From Opisthorchis felineus (Eukaryota; Platyhelminthes; Trematoda; Opisthorchiida; Opisthorchiidae): DNA of 64,000 nucleotides. The notes beneath the pieces are model-generated. The model searched no databases, was not told the origin of the DNA, and worked only from the letters and a program-made list of their open reading frames with translations. This document shows, piece by piece, positions 42,101 through 54,100 of this stretch (the first letter of the stretch is position 1; every line of letters starts with the position of its first letter). A program made the translations under genes and the position numbers. The DNA is taken from the NCBI GenBank assembly GCA_004794785.1, contig SJOL01006641.1:41832-105831 (forward strand). Direction: 5' to 3'.

Positions 42101-45100
42101 TTGAGTTGCACATCCGGTTAATTTTGTGGCTCATGTTCCATAGTCCAGTTCGTCACGAGGTTGAACAACGTCGATATCCTTGCCACACTCCGAATTTCAG
42201 GCTGAATGGCTTCGTCTCTTCACCTTGTACCCGGATGCAGTTCTTCACTCTCAAATTAAAGGCCTTACTGTGAACCAGCAGCTTTACGGATGGATCACAG
42301 AGTTCATCGTGCTCGCATCCGGCACTATCCAAAAGTCCATGAAACGGATCGCAGTTGGTTGCTGGAGCTAAAAGTGGTGGTTTGAAAAGGAGTGTGTGGC
42401 AAGTGTGCGCTCCTCGGGTGGAGTTTACTCACGTTTGGTGTAATTTTGAACGCTCGATTCTCTCCAGCGGTGTAGCAGAAAAGCTGCAGATGGCTTGATT
42501 GTAGGTAGTTTTAACATACTTTCTGGACACTTTCCGTGGATACGAAAAACACTACCAGTGGCTTCAGCTATTCCCTATTAAACGGATTTTGGACGGTTTT
42601 GTCTAAAGCGGATGATTGTTTTTCAGATTGTCTTGAGCAGGGCAACGCATTGGACGATTACGCTCCAGTAAGATGTGTGTATGAAGAAATTCTTCAGCGG
42701 CACTTTTCACTGTAGCAGATCAATCTTTTTGTTTTGCACTCAGGTCACAAGAAGTCGTTCAGAATCTGTGAGCAGATTCCTCCTTGGTGGTCTAATATGT
42801 TTAGTAGTAGTTTCCGGAAAAAATAGATCGGACATTTGCAGGTCATCTCGTTCGACCCGCTGTTTTTATCTATGCGTAAAATGTCTTTTGGTATGCACTT
42901 CTATATTAGCTCCTAGCCACTTGCTTGGCATTCGCATGTGAGCGGTTGAAGCTCGGTCCTGCATGAACTACATTGCTGAACACTACGATAGTGCTCTGTC
43001 CATTTCGGTGGTGTCTATTTATAGCTTGGCCATAACTGTTTGAGTCACTCATGCAGTTGACGTCATTGGAACCCGCCATAAAGCGCTGTTATGTTCGGGG
43101 ATGTCTTTTATACCCATAGTTCTCCCTACTGATTAGATGTGTCCTGCCTAATCAGTCTCATACACCTGCACTCCATTCCTCTATCCAGCCCATGGAATAC
43201 TCCGGGGATGTTCTGCTGGAAAATGTGTCTCCAATCGACACTTCTCCAACTGTTATCCTATTGCCAACGACTCAGTTCGTACGAGAGGAGTTGAATACTA
43301 CACAGTCCGGGGAGTCCGGAATTCAGCAGCTGTTGTCTTCATCGTTGCTAGATCAGTCTTTGGAGCAGCCGCGTGGTGAGATGTCAGCATCGGTGGCTAC
43401 CGTATGTATGTCGGAGATTGTATGTGTGCATCCGGAAGAGGGTATCAATAAATCGGTGGTCTCTGTAAGTGCGCCGAGTTTTCTTAATCGTTTACTCATT
43501 CCAAAGCATATTGTTTTCCGCATTCCTACGTCAAGAAATGACACTTGGCGATAAAAGTTGCGTCCTCCCTTTATGCGATCGTCAGCGTTTCGGATGGCTA
43601 TATTCACATTGCACCACTTTTTCATGTGTTAGTCTAGTTTAGTTAGTGTTACATCAACATCTTTTACTTGATGACCAGTCATAACCGATAATATCCCGGA
43701 TTGACGTCACCCATGATTGACGATCGACAGCAGATCGTTAGTGAATCTCAGTTCGATTGACGAACTCCTTAGACTGTGCAGTCCCAGGTGATCGATATCT
43801 TGGTTTTCGTACACTGTCCACCAGGTTCCACGTACGCGAAGTGGGGGAACAAGAGTGGTTGCTGGTTCTTTGTCACACCTGCTCAAAAAATCGTCCGAAT
43901 CAATATAGATTTTGTCGTTTTGGAAATTCGAATGAGTGGAAGATTTTGTGACAACCTCGCTTCATATCGTCTTCGTATATGGGACATGATCCACTTGGGT
44001 CACCTTGTAGCGTGCATTGTCAGTTTACATTTCGCTCTTTTAGTAAGCATTTAGTAGTAAGCATCTGGATGGTTCAATTTGCCCTGTTCAGTACTTCTGG
44101 ATCTTTTAGACCAGAACTATTCGATATTCACCAGGTTTTCCATATGTTGCTCTGCAACATGCTTGCTTGTTCATTTTTTACTGGGCTTGTTGAGTTGGTC
44201 GTTGACGAACGCCTCGCTACCCCATCTGCAAACTTCCCCCATTTTGGTTATCCAGATCCACCAAGTGTTGCTTTCTATCCTGTGCTATATTTGTGTGTTT
44301 CCGTCCGCTACTTCAGAATTAGACTCCAAGCCACTAAAATTTAGTAGGCCAACTTTTTGTCACCTTGCTTCAAGTAAGGGTTGATGAAACAGCCGAAGGA
44401 AATCAATGACCTAACCTGCACGATGTTAAATTTGCAACAGGCCCACCACTCAGACATGCGCCTCTGGTGCTTTTCAGATATCCGGTCCCAACAGTTCGTT
44501 TGTTTACATAATCTTATCTAATTCCGTGGTGGAAACATGTAACAATAGTTGGGCGGTAATGTGCAAGGTTCTCCGCGGTTATTGCAGTATGCAGACTCGA
44601 TCAGCGCAGCTCCTTCCACGACGAAAATAAGTTTGCTGTTCGCGGTACAGGACCATAGCGATCGTCGTTGTCGTTTCGGTGGATAGTAGCTGAAGAGCTC
44701 CTGTGTCATTCATGAAGACCACCAGTACCTTTGGCACCACCGAAGATAGGGGCTTGTTTGAGGTGGTTTCCAACTTAGAATAACGTAAGCTGTTGGTGTG
44801 ATTTATTCGGATGCTCATAGTTGCGTGCAAATGTCGTTGAGTTGTGGAAAAAAGTAGGTCGGTCGGCTTTGGAAATTCTCTGTTAATGTGTTATTCTTTA
44901 ACGTGCGTCCCGTTTGCTTGTCGGGCCTATGGAAACGGAACAGGACGCAACACCAGCCGGTTGCCGATTCGACAAAGCTGGCTGTCAGCTAAACTGAACC
45001 ACCTGCGTCGGTCACGAAGAGACTGGACCTTACCGTGGTGTGGCGGTTTGCGCACCTCAGTGACCCAGTGAGCTATACTGGGGGGTGTCCCGTGACACTC

Positions 45101-48100
45101 GCAGAGTCTCTCATACCAGGTTGGTCAATGGGTAGAGGTCTGACGAACACAGTCTCCTGGCCCTCCAGGTTGGGGGTTGGAACATGTGTGGCGACGTGTT
45201 CCGTAAAATTGGTAATGTACTTGCATTTCCAGCCCAACACCACTGCCTTGCGGTTAGGCTTTTGAGCCAAAGGCTTTGGTTGAGGACCCTAATCGTCCTT
45301 CTGTCTAGGTGTGGGCGCCCTGACAGTATCCCAGCCCTCGTACAACCATGACGTTTACAGCTAACAATACTCTCATGCCACATCGGTCGTCGTGTGGTGC
45401 CATCAGCCGGGTCGCCTTACTGAATACAGCAGGATGGGTGAGCAAAATAAGCCGCAGCTGACACCTCCCTTCTTTCTCTTTCACATACTTGTACTCTCAC
45501 CTCTCCCCACCCTATTAATAACTCTCTTTGTGGGCTCAGCAGTTAGGACGGATGGCTCCTTTCGTCCTGCATCGGTTTTGCAAGTAACATATGCGCGTCA
45601 TCTTGCGCTGACATCTTCAGGCATTTCGAAATCAATCTTCAAGCATCGACGACCAGTCTATCTGGCTGCTTTCAATGTCCGCACTCTGAAGCGAGCCCCC
45701 GGGTCTCAAATCACCAACGGTGATAGAAACTGTAACAGCTGGAACCAATGTGCCTATGGCACATGGTTTTTAGCTGTTAAATTGAAATGAATTGAATTGA
45801 AGCGAGCAGGACAACAACCTGCCCTTGCTCTTACATTAGACCCTCTTGGTATTGATGCGTGCTGTGTATCGGAAACAAGAATTCAAGATGCGAGCACAAT
45901 GGTTTTTAATTAACCTCCCCATCACTCTCCACTCACTTCCGGCTGGGCACCTCTGGCGATCCAGAGGCTGCTGTGACAGGATGTGCAGGGGTTGGTATCG
46001 TCTCAAGTCACCGGGCGGTGGGATCCTTGATTGACTGGATACCTGTTGATAGTCGCCTCTGTGCGGTTCATCTGGCAGCGTCTGTGAAGAAGTATCACAA
46101 GCGAGAAGTTGGTCGATGTCTGTCGTGTTTGCTTACGCTCCAACTGACTGTAGCTCTGACACCATCAAAGACAAGTTTTATGACGCCCTTAGTGCCCTGT
46201 TGCGGCCAACTAAGAGCTCAGGTGTCATTGTGGTTGCTGGAGATATGAGTGCACAAGTGGTCAGGCTTAGCGCATCTGAGGCTCAATTAGGTGGTCGACA
46301 TGGATTTGCTCAATACGTGTGAACAATCGTAAACGATTGTTTCAGCCAAGTGCTGATTGCAGGCTGTTTTTTGCAGTACTGAATTCCGAAGTAGCCGAAG
46401 TCGTCTGGCCACATGGTGTTCTCCAACGGCGTGCCGGCTACCAACTTAGGTTGATCACATTGCCACCAGTTACCGATGGCGCGGATCAATAACTGACTGC
46501 CGGTCGTTTTGGAACACATTTTTGGATTCCGATCACGCGCTTATCAGGAGTCGCTTCATCCTTCGTTTTCCAGGGCCGCGCATGGTGCGGACAAACCGCT
46601 TAGCAGCTGAGAGACTGACACACCCGGATGTTGGACGAAGCAGAATCGTCTTCAACCGTCTAACAATCGTTCAGCTGTAGCACCCTTTCAGTGCCCAGCT
46701 GCTATGCCACCCGAAGGAAACACGAGGGTTAGGATGCTGCCAGATTGCCCAAGCATAGACGGGAGAAGTCTAGATGTAGAGGTCACGTTCGAACCTCGGA
46801 CCTCCCAGTCAGTAACTTCGCGCCCTAACCAATGAGCCGTCTCGCTCTCCCAGCAGGGCGGGTAAGCGAAAACATGCTACTGCTGACGCCTCCCTTCTTA
46901 CACTTTCACGTTTTCCGTCTTCCACCCTCCCTCATCCAAATTTCAATACTTTCTCCGCAGGTCCCAGCACTAGGACTGACCGTTTTGTTCGCCCTGCATC
47001 ACACTTAGCTGCAGCTTCTGTACGCCCGAGTTCAGTCACAACCCTAAACACTTCGAAGTCTGTTTTCAAACCCCGAAAGCCTGTCTACTTAGCCACCTTT
47101 AATGTTCGCACACTGAAGCAAGCAGGTCAACAGGTGGCTCTTGCTCGAGCGCTGGATTCCCCCTGCATTAATGTATGTTGTCTGTCAGAAACAAGGATGC
47201 AGGACGCAAGTACTGTGATCGAACTGACTGCCCCCTCGCTCTCTTCCAGATTCCGGCTGCGCACCTCTGGTGATGCAGAGGCCGCTGCAGCTGGGTATGC
47301 AGGGGTGGGTATTGTATTGAGCTACCGAGCGGAAGCGTCTCTGTTTGATTGGATACCCGTTAATAGTCGCCTCTGTGCGGTTCGTTTGGCAACATCTGTG
47401 AGAGAATTTAGAGGAAGTGAGGTCCATCGCACCCTGTTTATTGTGTCTGCTTACGCCCCAACTGAGTGTAGCTCTGAAGTGATGGCAAATGACGGAACCC
47501 CTCCAACGCCAGCTAACGGTGCCGTTGATCTCTTTCGACTACTGGCCTGTCGTAGGCTATTGCTAAACTGGTGGGTGTCGTATCGGATGTCGAAAGTATG
47601 GAGTTGTTGAAGAAACCTTGATAAGTGCGTATTGTCAAGAGACGTTCACTACTGTGTACTTCCAGACCAAGTGGACCGCTTCTTCCAAACTCAGTATACT
47701 CGCACCTCTGTTGGTACATTTCGAAGTATTTCATTCGGGTAAGTGGAAAACTCGTCGTTTGGTGTTCGGGGACTGTATTCAGTCGGTTCACGAGAAAAAA
47801 ACGACAGCCTACGTTTAGGAACCCTGTGGCGATTCGCGCTCGACAACCATGCTATCATGACTGCACAAACTCCACTTGAGGATGATCACTCAGGGACTCC
47901 CCCCTTCTAGCATTGTCCGAAGTAGAACCCGAAGTTTGAATTTTTTAGAATCCCCCAGTTTACTTGACACCCAGAGAAGCTCTGCTTTTGAGCTGTCAGG
48001 CCGGTGTTGCTTAATTTGACTGAATTCTACTTTCCAATCATTTACTCCTCCGCATTTACAACTCAACAGGATACATGCGGTTTTTTCAGTGTGATGAATC

Positions 48101-51100
48101 AGTAGGTTTCGGTATGTCTTGAACGCAGGAACCTCCCACACTTGTTTCAGCTTTGTGACTCACATTGCACCGGCCTCCAGATAAATGTGATTAAATAATT
48201 CACTACTTTACATAGACATTTGTGCGTGAACTTTACAAGACGACGCTTATTTATGAACACAGAGCTTTCTTGGAGCGCTGCAGATCAAGGATGCCACATT
48301 TTTTGCACTATGAAACACCGGGACGCCGAAACTTTTGATATCTGGAGTACAATTTGGTGCTGATTGGTAATCATCGTAGAACGGCTCGCCATTTAATAGC
48401 GACCTTCTGGGCGGAACTTAGTAGTTTTTTTGATCGGCCGAATGAGGGAAACGATGGGGTAGCCATCCCTTCGAGCGTTACACGTGGCCGGCGAAAACCG
48501 TTCGCCTGGTTGGGACGTCTACTCTTTAGTGGTCTGCTCCTGGAAACCACCACTTCAGTTACCTTGGCAACACTGCATCATTTTGTTTGGCCGGAACTAT
48601 CGATGAATAATGTACACGTGTTCTTACTAGCTGTCTGGTGTGTTCCACCAGTTGAGCAAACAAACCTAGATAGTTAATTTCCTCTTTCTGTTTTTGTTGA
48701 ATTATTACATCTGGGGTGCCGCTGGTTTTAGGTATTTACCCAGAGCGTGCTCAAGTTGTGCGCGCGCCTATCACGGGCCATACCTGATCAGAAAATGTGT
48801 ACTACCGTGACCTAGGTGTTCCCCACTAAAAATAGTGTTGTTCGCTTTCAAATGTTCCAGTTTTTAGTCTACCAGACTTGCTACCAACAGAAGGTTACAA
48901 ATCTTGTACTGTCCAGAGCACAGCATAAGCGTCTCGATGAAAACCTCAGGAAGCATGTGAGCAACTCAATCGTAGGATCGGGTGCGACATCCTTCATCGC
49001 TAGGGACCATTCTCATTAGGAACGCTTCTCTACCCTCCTTTAACCTTGTCGATTGCTTTAGGCACTTCGAAGTGCTGATTTCTACCCAAGTTGCATGAAA
49101 TTCAAGATTAATCGGTCACCCCCGGTGTATTACAGAGGCAACAGAGCATGCGGTCGGATACTTACTGTGAAAACAGTGAATACGTAAAATTAATGTATGG
49201 GAAGTTGAAGGTTTCAAGAGTTTGAAGTCATAGAAGGAGGTAGTATTCCAGAAACTGGCATTCCTGAGGAGAAATGCAGGGATAAACATAACTCGGGAGG
49301 CATGGTTAGAGTCGTATAAACGGTTGATACGGTCAAAAGACTAAGGTACTTACTATATTTCTTTAGTTCGCGTGTAAGATTATTCAGCCAAAGGCTCGGG
49401 TACCCGCTTGGTAGGCCATGAATGCTAATTCTTGCGCTTTGATTACCGCGGTTGTATCTCATACATACGGTATTTATTACCTACTTCCATTTACCTCACG
49501 GCTTTACCCTACTTTTCCATCATTTTTCAACTATATAGGTGGTAATGGTGTTTGCGGTTTCCATTCATGAGGTTACGTTAGTGGTGGATGAACTCATTCG
49601 CCCGAGCATGGCTTAGGCAGATTGTTCGGTCGTGAAAATCTCGATAAAAATTTTCTCACGCTCCACACAAATATATCGCACTTCTAGACGGGAACAGTGC
49701 TTGATTTATCCACTGGCCAGCACGTTGCTTAGATACAAATTATATTCAAATTCAAATATATGTATTATGTGTATTATGTATTACATTCAAATTATTTCAG
49801 CTATTGCTCTGTCTACGTCGGTTTGCTTGTTCTGCCACTCACTATTTACACACCACCTCTATATTTCTCTGTCTTAGCCGTTAGCGACCATTGTAACATC
49901 ACCAGTTCACGAATCTCCTCATTTACCGATGACTGTACCTGGACCCAAGAAAATTAGCCGTTTGGTCACATCACACAGTCTTCGAGCGCAGGTAGAAGGT
50001 CCTACTCGACACTTGCCCATGATGCATCCTGCTACTGGTTCACTCCAATATCTCACGCCCGCCAATGGGGAGGTGGATAGTCCATCAACTGGAAAGGTGG
50101 ATATCGTCAACACTGTCGCACATGCAACGATTTCTCTGACAGCTCGGTCCTCCGGTGACTTCTCCCATCTGACAGCAGCACCTCTGCCGATTACAGAGAG
50201 CTGTATCATCTCCAGTACACCACATGACTGGAACTCGGTGGTGGAACTGCGCCAACCTGTTAATAATGGAGTTGCGCGAACGAAAGTGCCAGCGGCTCGC
50301 ATACCATCATCCAAGGGCCGGACAAAATCCATTATTGATGCCCCCGGATCTCGATTGTCAATGGTTGAGCTAACACGTGCTGATGAGCGTCCTTTGTATT
50401 CTAGCTCGTCAGGCATCCCGCCAACACCGCAAGTGAATGTGGGTGAACTGCTGTCCCATTTACTGTTTTGTGTTAGCTAGGCAATGTTCTTTACTTTAGT
50501 CCACCATTTCTACCACAGAAAGACCTGACGAACCAACCCACTCATACTTCGATAACTGCAAACAATGTACCGATCGCAGCGTAGCTTCACGCGCTGTGTG
50601 CCTTGTTATCGTGACTCCCACTAAACCGAGGTGTCCAAAGTTCTAACAAACGGATGTATTTTACAACTTTGATAATTGAGCATGGATAGTTTTCGTCCAC
50701 GTGCACTTACGCATTAGTTGTCCTACCTGCGCCGTAGGTAAATCACCGCACAGGAAGTAGACCATCTGTGACCTATTTGGGGGATAATCTTCTCGGTGAT
50801 GCCAATCGACAATTTTCAATGTCAACCTTAAGCAGCATACCATGCCTTCATCACAGCAATGTTTTCAGTCAATATGCACTCCATTTCGTTGATTTCAGAA
50901 ACATCTCTAAATAAATCCTATTCTCCTCGTAGTAAACTTCCTAAACAATCATAAAAATGGTACAAAAGATGTGCCAGCCGACTTGTCTTTGTCTGGCTGT
51001 ATGACACTCCTCATTTTTTGCTTCACTTGCTCGTAATCACACATTGAGTCGCTGTTTCCGTACTGTTTACATTCTAAGACGCCCGGGTGCTTTTCCTGAG

Positions 51101-54100
51101 ATGTTTCGATAAAATCGTCAAGCTGGTCAGATGTGTATCTTGGAATATCCCAGTAGAAATCGAGAGCTGAATTGACATAGAGTCAAAATGTCAATTAATG
51201 TGAAACCCGAGTCGTATAGATGCGCATCACCATTACTGAACGACAGTTCTATACGGCGCAGCAGTTCGTTTCCGACTGGAGAACACAATCGGGAGCTTCA
51301 CTTCACAGTAAGGTGAGGCACGGAACCACCCGTCCTTGTCAGTGCCTAGACTCGTCGGGTGCGCTCCCCACAAGAGGATTACGTCCGCAAATCGGCGAGC
51401 TCATATTTTAGCATGAACAATCTACAGAGGAGCAGACTCACGGACTACGTGAACTTGGAGGATATGACCTCTTCAAATGTACAAATTGCCTACCTAGCAA
51501 AGTGTAATGGATTGTGATCACCTTATGAATGTTATTGTGGGAGGGGTTGATGAAAAATTATTTGTTCCTTCGAACCATGGTTCTACTGCGTCCCGAGATT
51601 AGTCGCTACTGTTTTTGACGTGCAGTAACAGATCAAATATTATTTTTTGGTCATTATATTCGTCTTTACGATGACTCGAACTGGAGTTCATGCAAGGGAA
51701 GAGTGAGGGCTCAGCTGGTAGAATATCTTGGTAAAGGCATGTTTGTGGAGTGCACATTGCGCATGCCGGACCGATCCGGTTTGATAGAGTTACTCGATGT
51801 TTTGAGAATAGACTGCGTCGCCCATTGTAAGACTCAAATTATACGCAAGCCAACGTGTTCGAGATTTTTCCCTTCGCTGCAAAGTGTCCTGAATGTCGAT
51901 AGCACCAATATCCGTTCTTCTCGAACTGGACTAGGTTTCTCAAATATTGTAGCACCCTCTTGATTTTGTGTATTTCAGATGGGTGCTTGCTTCTCCTTGG
52001 TGTTTGAAGGATGTCCACTCAAAATTAATTCCACCGCCACGTGGGTGAACCCGGTCAATAATGGTGAGTAAAGTATTCCCAACGCTTGATGATGTATTGA
52101 GTCAACAGCCAGTTTCCTAACGCTAACCTATTTTGCAGGTCAAATTCTCCTGTTCGGCACGAACGATGGAATATACTATCTCAGTTTAAAGGACTTGGCC
52201 GACAGCTCATTGGAATTGGTAAGTGTTTATATTCAATAGACTTTTTTGCCTCTTTTGGTGGTTTTTGCCGTGGTGCTGGCGAATCTGTGGATGGACGGTG
52301 CACTGGAACATAGCTATCCATTTAACTACTGTTTTCTCACTGTTTACCTGGTGGCCGAAACAAATACAAATCCTCAGTAGATAAGATGAGTCTCAGCAAA
52401 TTCACTAGATAAATAATCGTGAACGGACTCAGATCGGCTAGAGGAAGTTAAGCGACTCATCTGGGCTGTTAGCTATGCTGAATAAGACGACACGACCCCT
52501 AATGGTCGCTTCACCATCTCACCAGCTCCTGTTGAACAAGATTGTGGGAACACCCATGTCTTTGGTACATGGTTCGTGGCCAACCAACTAATTAAAACCG
52601 ACTTTAGGCAAGTATGCAACGTTATTGACCACGCTGCTTAGTATATCAGCCTATGAAAAAGTCCTGTACTCGGTTTCAACAGCGTTGCACTTTGTACAGA
52701 TATTCACCTATGTTTGCTCGGTCAACACAGTAGACAGCTGGTCGGATGAATGCTGTCACCATTCAACTTCAATATTCGCTCCAACCATGATGTAGCCCTT
52801 GAATGACCCATGTTTTCTCCCCATGCGACACTAACGTATGTTAGCTGGATGTTTAGCAGCTGTCTTAGTATTCACTTTGTTTTGCTTCCCCACATACCGT
52901 TTTCAATCTATTACGTCAGATCTTTTGGCTCAACTCACTCTTTTTTAATCAGTCCATTGTTTTACTCCCGTGTGTTCGTTTCCTAAATTGATCGACTGTA
53001 GTTACTTCACGAGAATCGATCCCTGACTGTGGGCTGTTGTGAACACTGTTCATAAAGCGACTGATCAACTGAGCTAATGATATCCATTGTTTGCTAGTGA
53101 TGCAATAAATCGAGTGTCAGACAGACAATCGGTCTTGTGTGTGTGTGTGTATGCTGTCACGGGTGAAGCGGTCAACCATTCCGTCTTAATCGGCTTACTC
53201 AGCATGTCAGTACTGTAAAGAATATTGCAGACCCCAATGTAATAGTCCTAGTTTAACGAGTATTGTTTTTGTATACAATGGACAGCTCTACAGCAAATCC
53301 CGTAGTGATTTTTGCCCGAAAACACACCCAACATCAAAATGCATCCCTGTAGGACTTACAAGTTTAATAAAGACAAGTGTAAGTTGCTGATTATTATTGC
53401 TGTTGTTATTGTTCACTTGAAACTCGAGGAACTCATTTTTTACTTTTGTTTTTTAACGCTTAGTTTCTGTATCTCGTAGTAATGCTCTTCTGTGGACTAT
53501 ACAATTCAACAACTTCCCCGAAGATTCGTACTGATGGTATTTAATAGTCTTATTGAAGTGGTTAGAGCCTCATAAAAATTCCTAGCTCGTCAGCTGCACG
53601 CTTTAAACCTATAACTAATCTGTATATGTTCTTCAGAGCAATCAGCGGTCATTCAATGCAAACTACAGTCGAAGCTTCGCAAAATCAGCCGCTATGAAGC
53701 AGTGTCCGATACAAGGATATAGAGACTGAATCCTTTACTCTAGAAACCTTAATCGTGTGTTATTCGGTGGCAACGAGGATATTGTACTTTCCGTTCGGTC
53801 CATTTGGATTGCCACCACTTTTGACACGAACTTGTGTGGTGTCACCAAACGTTGTTTTACGTAGGTTCGTAGTTTCTGGCATCCCACTAACCGGATAGTA
53901 ACAATGTACTTTGAATCTTCTCTGGATTCTTCATTTTCTCCGTCCAAGTTATAATTATCAATCCCGGATTCACAGTGAAATCCGTAGGTTTTTTGGTAAA
54001 GGTTTTCATTGGAGTTTAGGCTCGCACTCCGCTTATCACAGAGAAACCTTGGCGGCTCACCTATGGACTACTAGAATCGAGTTGACTGTCCATGAGATTG

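Larger units (their letters stand above)
43465..49877 (+). other. MAP4K intron 10 (6.4 kb)
   Basis: Bounded by gtaagt and ctctgtcttag. It carries the LINE/SINE/LINE composite at 45040-47500, and AT-rich direct repeats near 49738-49800 (attcaaattcaaat, tattatgtgtattatgtatta). No other gene recognised. Confidence 0.75.

Noticed and set aside
42180..42371. A coding exon after tttcag
   Set aside because: It ends in a stop with no donor, exons 9 and 10 already join in phase, and no homologue is recognised.
46322..46341. caatcgtaaacgattg hairpin as a regulatory site
   Set aside because: An 8-base stem inside a decayed LINE, absent from the other copies; likely chance.
51703..51963. A coding frame just before the CNH exon
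   Set aside because: It stops at 51961-51963 before the acceptor at 51978, and PPTPQVN-MGACFS homology joins 50438 directly to 51979.
51979..51981. ATG at the start of exon 12 as a gene start
   Set aside because: It lies right at an acceptor, and the family sequence continues through it (PPTP.V.MGACFS).
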